Assembly: GCA_016218905.1 (NCBI GenBank)
Contig: JACRCS010000301.1
Span: 1-10,659 of the forward strand
Direction of reading: 5' to 3'
Source: Deltaproteobacteria bacterium
GTDB taxonomy: Bacteria; Desulfobacterota_C; Deferrisomatia; Deferrisomatales; JACRMM01
DNA length: 10,659 nt
Below are positions 5,696 to 10,659 of this stretch, one piece after another (position 1 is the first letter of the stretch; every line of letters begins with the position of its first letter). A program made the position numbers and the translations under genes. The notes under the pieces were generated by a model that did no database searches, was not told where the DNA came from, and worked only from the letters and a program-made list of their open reading frames with translations.

Positions 5696-6601
5696 ATGCG
5701 GGTCTTGGTTACGGGCGGCACGGGCTTCGTCGGCTCGGCGCTCCTGCCGTACCTGGTCGAACAGGGCCACACGGTACGGCTCCTGGTGCGTCCGGTGGAG
5801 AGGAAGCGCCCGGCCCTTCAAGGAGTCGAGATCGTCGAAGGGCACCCGATGCAGGAAGGGCCCTGGTGGAAGGCGCTCGACGGCTGCGAGGCCGCCGTGA
5901 ACCTGGCCGGCGCCCCTATCTTTCGCCGCTGGAATCCGCGCGCCAAGGCCCTTATCCGAGACAGCCGGATCGCCACGACCCGAAACCTGGTAAACGCGCT
6001 GAAAGGCCGGCGCGGGTTCACCCTGGTCAGCACCTCGGCGGTCGGCATCTACGGGAACGCAGGGGAAAGGGAGCTCGACGAATCGGCGCCCGCCGGCACG
6101 GACTTCCTGGCGCGCCTCGCCGCCGACTGGGAGGCGGAGGCGCTGAAAGCACGGTCCGAGGGCGTGAGGGTCGTAGTGACCCGCTTCGCCATCGTGCTCG
6201 GCCAGGGAGGAGGCGCGCTCGAGAAGCTCGCCCTGGCGACCCGGCTCTTCCTGGGCGGGCCGATCGCTTCAGGGCGGCAGTGGTTCTCCTGGATCCACCG
6301 GGAGGACCTGGTGCGCGCCGTGCTCTTCGCCCTCGAATCGCCAGGGCTGGAAGGCCCCGTCAACCTCAGCGCGCCCAACCCCGTCCGGCAGGCGGAGCTC
6401 GCTCGGACCCTGGGCAAGGTGCTCCAGCGGCCGGCTCTCCTGTGGGCTCCGGCGCTCGCGGTGCGCCTCGTTCTGGGCGAGTTCGCCGATACGGTGCTCT
6501 TCAGCCAGAGAATGGTGCCGCGCAGGCTCCGGGAGGCCGGCTTCGCCTTCCGGTACCCCGAGCTGGAGCAGGCGCTCCGGGACATCCTGAAACGGTCTTG
6601 A
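5696..6601 (+). CDS. TIGR01777-family NAD(P)-binding epimerase-like protein
   Basis: The 301-residue product starts at ATG 5696, a few bases after GAGGAGGTGA. Residues 1-20 (MRVLVTGGTGFVGSALLPYL) carry the Rossmann dinucleotide motif GGTGFVG of extended short-chain dehydrogenases. The family-specific blocks follow: VNLAGAPIFRRWNPRAK and RDSRIATTRNLV (residues 68-99), and STSAVGIYGN (112-121). Residues from about 220 (PVNLSAPNPVRQAELARTLG ... LREAGFAFRYPELEQAL) form the C-terminal DUF1731 domain that defines TIGR01777/YfcH-like proteins. Length is as expected and nothing is missing. The substrate is unknown for the family; a sugar-nucleotide or steroid-like role has not been established. It is cytoplasmic and probably co-transcribed with the short ORF that begins 19 bp downstream. 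Confidence 0.9.
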   Translation: MRVLVTGGTGFVGSALLPYLVEQGHTVRLLVRPVERKRPALQGVEIVEGHPMQEGPWWKALDGCEAAVNLAGAPIFRRWNPRAKALIRDSRIATTRNLVNALKGRRGFTLVSTSAVGIYGNAGERELDESAPAGTDFLARLAADWEAEALKARSEGVRVVVTRFAIVLGQGGGALEKLALATRLFLGGPIASGRQWFSWIHREDLVRAVLFALESPGLEGPVNLSAPNPVRQAELARTLGKVLQRPALLWAPALAVRLVLGEFADTVLFSQRMVPRRLREAGFAFRYPELEQALRDILKRS

Positions 6602-6620
6602 GGCGCGGGAGAAGGCATCC

Positions 6621-6905
6621 ATGGAAGAGCTTCTTCGAGAGCGTCTGGGGCTGATCGAGCATTGGCTCAGAGGAATGGTCCGGCAGGACACCGGTCAGTT
6701 CGCCTACCTGTATCAGCCCGAGGCGGACCGCGTGGAGGGGAACAGCCCCACCCGGGACATCGCGACGGTGTGGGACGCGGAGCTGCTCGCCCGCTTCCTC
6801 GGGTCGGACGAGCTCGATCTCCTCCTCTTCGAACTCCTCCAGGAGCTCATCTTCTACAAGGACTCCGAGGGAGGCGGGCGCTTCCAAAAGGCCGAGGCGA
6901 TCTGA
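6621..6905 (+). pseudogene. Chimeric short ORF: unknown N-terminus joined to an archease-like segment
   Basis: The ORF has a good ribosome site (GGGAGAAGG, about six bases before ATG 6621) and encodes 94 residues. Residues 1-62 (MEELLRERLGLIEHWLRGMV, then DTGQFAYLYQPEADR and TRDIATVWDAELLARFLG) look like the beginning of a longer protein whose RD(I/L)AT-x-WD block I associate with uncharacterised proteins of the six-hairpin glycosidase-like kind. From about residue 64 the character changes: ELDLLLFELLQELIFYKDSE matches the conserved late helix of archease (PF01951; tRNA-ligase cofactor), (L)L-x-x-(F/L)LxEL(I/V)(F/Y)xKD(A/S)EG. The last ten residues fit neither. A fusion by deletion, with ends of both parents lost, explains this best. 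If translated, the product is unlikely to have archease activity, since its metal site is absent. Confidence 0.5.
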
Positions 6906-7022
6906 TGGTCCAGGCGTTTCTCCCGTCGATCCGACTCCGCTGCGCCGACGATGAGAATGCCGGCTTTTGACTGCTCTGGTTCTCCCATGCTGCTCCGTCC
7001 GACGTCTGAGCCGGCTCGCCAA
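6906..7022. other. Convergent intergenic gap without a clear terminator
   Basis: This gap lies between the plus-strand chimeric ORF and the minus-strand kinase, which converge here. It contains a 10-bp perfect palindrome GAGCCGGCTC at 7008-7017 and a 7-bp inverted pair (GCCGGCT at 6959-6965, AGCCGGC at 7009-7015) with a 43-base loop. Neither makes a convincing terminator. A 21-codon open frame at 6904-6969 overlaps the upstream stop as TGATG but has no homology that I recognise. Confidence 0.4.
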
Positions 7023-9545
7023 TCAGGTTGTGTTGCGGGCCCGGCGGACGTTGCGGCGGATGGCCTCGTAGAGGTCGTGCGCTTCCACGGGTTTTGCCAG
7101 GTAGTCGTCCATGCCCGCTTGGAGGCAGCGCTGGCGGTCCTCCCGGAGGGCGTGGGCCGTGAGCCCGATGACGGGCGTGCGCCGCACGTCTCCCCCGGAC
7201 GCCCGCTCCATGTCCCGCAAGGCGCGGGTCGTCTCGTAGCCGTCCAGGAGGGGCATCTGCACGTCCATCAGCACCACGTCGACCGTCTCTCGGGCCAGAG
7301 TTTCCAGGGCAGTTCGGCCGTCTTCGACGACCGTAATCGACCATCCTTTCCGCTCGATCAGGGCGCGCACGAGAACCTGGTTCACGGCGTTGTCCTCCGC
7401 GAGGAGGACCCGCAGGCACTCCTCGGGCTCGAGACAGGGCTCCTCCGGCGAGACAAGGGCGGCCTCCGCGCCCTTCGGCGGCTGGTTACCCAGCACCGTC
7501 CGCACGGCGACGAGGAGTTCGGCGCAGGAGACCGGCTTCACGAGGTACCCTGCGGCCCCGACCTGTTTGGCGCGCCCGCAGTAGGCCGGCAGGTCGTCGG
7601 AGGTGAGCATGAGGATCACGGGTTGCGGGAGCTTCAGATCGCTCTTGACGCGTTCGATGAGGTGAAAGCCGTCCATACCCGGCATCTGGCAGTCCACGAT
7701 GAGGAGTTCGTACGGTCTTCTCGCGCCGCTCGCGGAGCGGAGGAGCCCGAGCGCTTCCTGACCGCTCCCGGCGACGGAGACCTCCATCTCCTGGTTCGTC
7801 AGCATCTCGAGGACGATCATCCGGTTGGTTTCGTTGTCGTCGACGACGAGCACCTTCTGTCCCCGAAGCTCCGGGACGAGTTGTCCCTCCGCGGTGGCCG
7901 CGATGAGGCCTTGCTGGACGCGAAAGGGAACGGTGAAAGAGAAGGTGGTCCCCTTTCCCACCTCGCTCCGCGCCTGGATCGTGCCCCCCATCTGCTCGAC
8001 GATGAGACGGGAGATGAAGAGGCCGAGGCCGCTCCCTTCGTGTCGCCGCGTGCTTGAAGAGTCGACCTGCTGAAAGCTCTGGAAGAGCAGTTGGAGATCC
8101 TCCGGTGCGATGCCGATGCCGGTGTCCCGCACCGAAAACCGGAGCCAGAGCGGTTCGCCGTTGGTCCGCGGCCTCGGCGGCTCAACCTCCTGGACCGAGA
8201 GGTGGACCTCTCCTTGGTCCGTAAACTTGACGGCGTTTCCGATGAGATTCACGAGCACTTGGCGCAGCCTTCCCGGGTCGCCGATGAGGGCCGTGGGGGT
8301 CGAGAAGGGGACGTGACCCGTGAGCTCCAGGCCCTTCTGGTGCGCGCGAAGGCCGAGCGAGCGCGTCACCCGTTCGGTGAGGTCCCGCAGGTCGAAGGGT
8401 TCGTCGATGAACTCGAACTTGCCGGCCTCGATCTTCGAGAGGTCGAGGACGTCGTTCACGACGTCGAGGAGCGCCTCGCCCGAGCTCTTCACGAGATCGA
8501 GGAAACGGCGCTGCTCATCCGTCAGCGAGGTGGCGAGGAGCAGGTCCGTGAAGCCGATGACCGCGTTCATGGGAGTGCGGATCTCGTGGCTCATGTTGGC
8601 GAGGAAGTCGCCCTTGGCCCGGGCCGCGCTCTCGGCGGCTTCCCTCGCACGGCGCAGTTCCCGCTCGAGGTCCTTCTGCGCCGTGATGTCCGCGAGGCTG
8701 ACGACCCACCCCAGGTGCGCCCCCTCGTCGTTCACGAGCGCCCTCGCGTTCACGAGGACGTGAGTCCTCCCGACCGCGGGTTCCAGGTTCGCCAAACGGG
8801 CGGTAAAGACGATCGGCCCATCCGGCCGTACCGCTGACAGGACGAAGGGTTCTCCACTCTCCGGCTGCAGAGGGAAAACCTCCGCGAACGACCGGCCCAC
8901 CGCCTCGCAGCCGCACAGGCGCCCCGTGGCGCGGCTCGTCCGGAGGATCTTCCCTCTCGGGTCGCAGACGACGGTCGCCTCGCCGATCTGCTCGAGGATC
9001 GCGGTGGCGAGACGGCCTGCGGCGACGATCTCCTCGTTTCGGCGATGCTCGGTGAGATCCGTGAGGAGCATGCAGACGACCCGCTCGCCCTCGATCGTGA
9101 GCGAGTTCATGGAAGCATAGGTGGGCACGAGCCCGGACGGCCCTCGAGCCGAGAGCTCACCCTGGGCCCGGTCCAGGAGCGCCTGGGAGAAGAGGCGCCG
9201 GAATTCGGGCCGATCCCCTTCGGAGATCAGGTTCTCGACCGGGGAGGCGATGAGGCTTTCGCGGGTTCGTCCGACCAGGTCCGCGAACCTCGCGTTGCAG
9301 AAGAGGAGGATGCCGTCCCGGGTCGCGGAGGCCGCGGCCTCGTTCATCTGCTCGACCATGACGCGGTAGGTGTGGTCCGCTCCCCGAAGCGTGAAGACTT
9401 GCGGCGACTCGGTCTCTCCGACCACGACCGCGTCCACCTCGCCCATGCGGATGGCGCGGATGGTCTCCTCGGCCTCCCGGAGCCGCTCGCTCAGCTCTTC
9501 GATCCTGGCCTTGGCTTCGACAAGCGCTGTCTTATGGTCGGTCAT
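7023..9545 (-). CDS. Hybrid sensor histidine kinase, PAS-PAS-HisKA-HATPase-REC-REC
   Basis: The 840-residue cytoplasmic protein has no membrane segment. It opens with a coiled coil (about 5-32), then the link IRMGEVDAVVV and a PAS domain (about 57-165). A second PAS-like domain (about 175-290) follows, then HisKA with phosphoacceptor His320 in SHEIRTPMN. The ATPase domain has N-box LVNLIGNAVKF (Asn437), G1 DTGIGI (from 474) and G2 GSGLGL (from 504). Two receivers follow: REC1 with acidic pair Asp569-570, phosphosite Asp618 (VDCQMPGMDG) and Lys670; REC2 with Glu717-Asp718, Asp761 (LMDVQMP) and Lys818. All catalytic residues are present in all domains. There is no HPt and no DNA-binding or enzymatic output. 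The start at 9545 overlaps the upstream kaiB-like gene by 14 nt, so translation is coupled. Phosphotransfer onto a separate partner is inferred. Confidence 0.92.
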   Translation of the reverse strand: MTDHKTALVEAKARIEELSERLREAEETIRAIRMGEVDAVVVGETESPQVFTLRGADHTYRVMVEQMNEAAASATRDGILLFCNARFADLVGRTRESLIASPVENLISEGDRPEFRRLFSQALLDRAQGELSARGPSGLVPTYASMNSLTIEGERVVCMLLTDLTEHRRNEEIVAAGRLATAILEQIGEATVVCDPRGKILRTSRATGRLCGCEAVGRSFAEVFPLQPESGEPFVLSAVRPDGPIVFTARLANLEPAVGRTHVLVNARALVNDEGAHLGWVVSLADITAQKDLERELRRAREAAESAARAKGDFLANMSHEIRTPMNAVIGFTDLLLATSLTDEQRRFLDLVKSSGEALLDVVNDVLDLSKIEAGKFEFIDEPFDLRDLTERVTRSLGLRAHQKGLELTGHVPFSTPTALIGDPGRLRQVLVNLIGNAVKFTDQGEVHLSVQEVEPPRPRTNGEPLWLRFSVRDTGIGIAPEDLQLLFQSFQQVDSSSTRRHEGSGLGLFISRLIVEQMGGTIQARSEVGKGTTFSFTVPFRVQQGLIAATAEGQLVPELRGQKVLVVDDNETNRMIVLEMLTNQEMEVSVAGSGQEALGLLRSASGARRPYELLIVDCQMPGMDGFHLIERVKSDLKLPQPVILMLTSDDLPAYCGRAKQVGAAGYLVKPVSCAELLVAVRTVLGNQPPKGAEAALVSPEEPCLEPEECLRVLLAEDNAVNQVLVRALIERKGWSITVVEDGRTALETLARETVDVVLMDVQMPLLDGYETTRALRDMERASGGDVRRTPVIGLTAHALREDRQRCLQAGMDDYLAKPVEAHDLYEAIRRNVRRARNTT

Positions 9546-9897
9546 GCTCTTTCTCAGCTTCCGTCTTGGGAACGATGTCGAGCCGCTTCAGCACCTGCTC
9601 CACGTCCGAGAGGTCACCGATCAGCTTCCGGAGCGGCGGGGGGAGCTCCTTGACGAGGGTCGGCGCGGCGACCACTTGCCCGGGCGCCGCGAGCTCCGGG
9701 TGCTCGAAAAGGTCGATCACCTCGATCTCGTAGCGGCCTTTCAGGTGCTCTTCGCAGATCCTCCGGATACTCGCGATCGCCCGTACGGACCGCGGAGTAG
9801 TTCCCGTGATGTAGAGGCGAAGGACGTAGTGCCCCTCGCCGCGGCGCTTTAGAGCTTGTTCGAAGTCAGCCGTGCGGTTCCTGGGCTCGTCGGTCAT
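9532..9897 (-). CDS. KaiB-like protein, second copy
   Basis: The 121-residue product carries a full KaiB domain (PF07689, thioredoxin-like fold) at about residues 24-108: [71 protein letters not shown]. This is very close to the cyanobacterial KaiB consensus, including the A-x-PTL-x-K-x-LPPP-x-R-x-x-IGDLSD block. In the cyanobacterial clock KaiB changes fold and binds phosphorylated KaiC, displacing the kinase SasA. The start at 9897 is preceded by GAGAGGAGA and overlaps the stop of the first copy as ATGA (9897-9894). The polar 23-residue N-terminal and 13-residue acidic C-terminal tails are extra to the domain. Its partner is unknown because no kaiC is in the window. Confidence 0.93.
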   Translation of the reverse strand: MTDEPRNRTADFEQALKRRGEGHYVLRLYITGTTPRSVRAIASIRRICEEHLKGRYEIEVIDLFEHPELAAPGQVVAAPTLVKELPPPLRKLIGDLSDVEQVLKRLDIVPKTEAEKEHDRP

Positions 9898-10259
9898 GGT
9901 CTCCTCTCGGATCGCGGAGGAGCGCCATCGCGTGGCCGCAGGTCGAGACCGACGAGGACGCGCTCCGTGTCGCTGAGCGTCCCGATGATCTTGCGGATGG
10001 GCTCCGGGAGCCTTCGCACGAGCGTCGGAATCGCCAGGATCTGATCCCCCCGGGCGAGCTTCGGGTTCTCGACGAGGTCGATGACTTCGATCCGGTACCG
10101 CCCCTGCAGGTGCTCCTCACATAGACGCCGCAGGTTCTGAAAGGCTTCCCCGCACTTGGGCGACTGGCCGGCGACGTAGAGTCGCAGGTCCCAGAACTGC
10201 TCGCCCTCCGTGCGGGACTCCTCGCCGGCCGCCGGGTCTTGGTGTCGCATCTCAGTCAT
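9894..10259 (-). CDS. KaiB-like protein, first copy
   Basis: This 121-residue product also holds a complete KaiB domain: [74 protein letters not shown]. It differs from the second copy in ways that could matter. The first loop has G-Q-S-P-K-C in place of G-T-T-P-R-S, leaving one Cys near the start of helix 1 (a position next to the thioredoxin active-site region). LPEP replaces LPPP. The VLVGLDL end is closer to the cyanobacterial protein. The start at 10259 is supported by GGGAGGAG seven bases before it. It overlaps the preceding short ORF by 8 nt and the next kaiB-like gene by 4 nt, so the two copies should be made in fixed ratio and may pair with each other. Confidence 0.93.
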   Translation of the reverse strand: MTEMRHQDPAAGEESRTEGEQFWDLRLYVAGQSPKCGEAFQNLRRLCEEHLQGRYRIEVIDLVENPKLARGDQILAIPTLVRRLPEPIRKIIGTLSDTERVLVGLDLRPRDGAPPRSERRP

Positions 10260-10392
10260 GGGCCTCTCCTCCCTCGGGGCGGTCCGCCCCCCGAATCTTC
10301 GCCATCGTCTCGCGGCTGCGCTCGGCGGCTTCCGCGCTGCCGGCTGCTTCCGCTCCGGCCGCCCGAAGCGTCGAGCTCGGTTCCTCCGGCAT
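10252..10392 (-). CDS. Small Ala/Glu-rich ORF at the head of the kaiB operon
   Basis: A 46-residue frame starts at ATG 10392-10390 behind GGAGGGG and ends 8 nt inside the first kaiB-like gene. It reads [20 protein letters not shown] and continues with [20 protein letters not shown]. The frame is open further upstream (to 10527), but that extension looks like chance coding with Pro, Arg and Ser and has no good start. I recognise no family; it is a short, charged, probably helical peptide. The overlap with the kaiB-like start suggests it is translated and coupled, either as a leader peptide or as a small partner. The evidence is start, spacing and overlap only. Confidence 0.4.
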   Translation of the reverse strand: MPEEPSSTLRAAGAEAAGSAEAAERSRETMAKIRGADRPEGGEAHD

Positions 10393-10550
10393 GCTCCCCT
10401 CCATTCCCTCGTGTGGGCGGCTGCGTTGCGGCTCTATCTTGCGAAGACCGGCGACGGCTTTGACCGGAATGCCCTGAGCGACGACCGAGGAGCCCAAGCC
10501 CCTCGGAGCGAAGTTCGGCCTATACACGACGTCGTAAATAGTTGCGCGTA
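10393..10550 (-). promoter_or_regulatory. Upstream region of the kaiB/kinase operon
   Basis: This stretch must carry the operon promoter unless transcription enters from beyond the palindromic repeat. I see no consensus sigma-70 pair. An A/T-richer patch at about 10521-10542 contains a perfect 10-bp palindrome ACGACGTCGT at 10526-10535 flanked by TATA and TAAATA, the only obvious operator-like sequence here. Confidence 0.3.
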
Positions 10551-10640
10551 CCGGGTTGCCGTAGGGTGGGCGGTTCTCGCGCAGCGAGGTTCGCCCACGC
10601 GTGGGGCAACCCGCCTGCGGCGGAACGCCCCACCCTACGC
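10551..10640. repeat. REP/MITE-like multi-stem palindromic element
   Basis: Nested inverted repeats fill this segment. Outer arms are GTAGGGTGGGCG at 10561-10572 against CGCCCCACCCTAC at 10626-10638 (one extra C). CGGGTTGCC at 10552-10560 pairs with GGCAACCCG at 10605-10613. The core is a hairpin 10566-10598: arm GTGGGCG, symmetric GTT bulges, stem CTCGC, loop GCA, stem GCGAG, arm CGCCCAC. The GTAGGGTGGG/CCCACCCTAC ends are of a kind seen in dispersed intergenic repeats of many bacteria (from memory). It encodes no protein. Confidence 0.7.
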
Positions 10641-10659
10641 TCAGGGGCAGATGCGCAAA

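Noticed and set aside
5485..6654. 389-residue plus-strand frame across the epimerase
   Set aside because: Shifted frame of the TIGR01777 gene; composition dominated by Arg, Gly and Pro, and it crosses the intergenic region.
7008..7017. GAGCCGGCTC palindrome as a terminator for the kinase gene
   Set aside because: A perfect palindrome without loop or T-tract and too short to terminate transcription.
6951..8057. 368-residue plus-strand open frame
   Set aside because: Antisense to the receiver and ATPase part of the hybrid kinase; no start signal and no recognisable domain.
10393..10527. Upstream extension of the small ORF before kaiB
   Set aside because: No ribosome site at its ATG and no gene-like character; I looked for a KaiC C-terminus here and found no KaiC motif.
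1..10659. CRISPR array, tRNA, rRNA, riboswitch
   Set aside because: No regularly spaced direct repeats, no cloverleaf with a recognisable T-arm, no rRNA-like sequence and no known riboswitch core were seen on either strand by eye.

Overview
This is a high-GC bacterial window, rich in G/C at third codon positions throughout. It carries Shine-Dalgarno-type ribosome binding sites and tightly packed operons. The gene content (KaiB-like proteins with a hybrid kinase, an SmbP-like metal-binding protein, a DUF2267 protein, a long TolB-type propeller) suits an environmental soil, sediment or subsurface lineage such as Acidobacteriota, Methylomirabilota/Rokubacteria or a relative. The sequence alone does not fix the phylum.

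Left part, 1-890: the start of an IS4-type transposase runs off the left edge. Next to it are two short minus-strand ORFs that look truncated, a stretch of about 200 bp with no recognisable gene, and a 59-codon C-terminal stump of an aldehyde/succinate-semialdehyde dehydrogenase. This reads as a decayed, rearranged area beside an insertion sequence.

Part two, 894-3406: one long intact gene for a 12-repeat TolB/WD40-like propeller is followed by three gene fragments packed end to end: a CBS-domain C-terminus (+), the middle of a quinone reductase (-), and a short C-terminal piece that resembles a PPDK regulatory protein (-). The joins are almost seamless.

Part three, 3406-6905: on the minus strand, an SmbP-like exported protein, a DUF2267 protein and a compact FadI-like thiolase. 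Diverging from these on the plus strand is a TIGR01777-family epimerase, followed by a 94-aa ORF that looks like a chimera ending in an archease-like segment.

Right part, 7023-10659: a minus-strand operon transcribed as small ORF, kaiB-like 1, kaiB-like 2, then a PAS-PAS-HisKA-HATPase-REC-REC hybrid kinase, with overlaps of 8, 4 and 14 nt. No kaiC lies in the window. Upstream of the operon a roughly 90-bp multi-stem palindromic repeat reaches nearly to the window edge. The coupled tandem KaiB plus kinase cassette is the most interesting system here. By analogy with the KaiB-like sensor domain of SasA and KaiB fold-switching, it may be a clock-derived or stress-timing signalling module. That function is inference.
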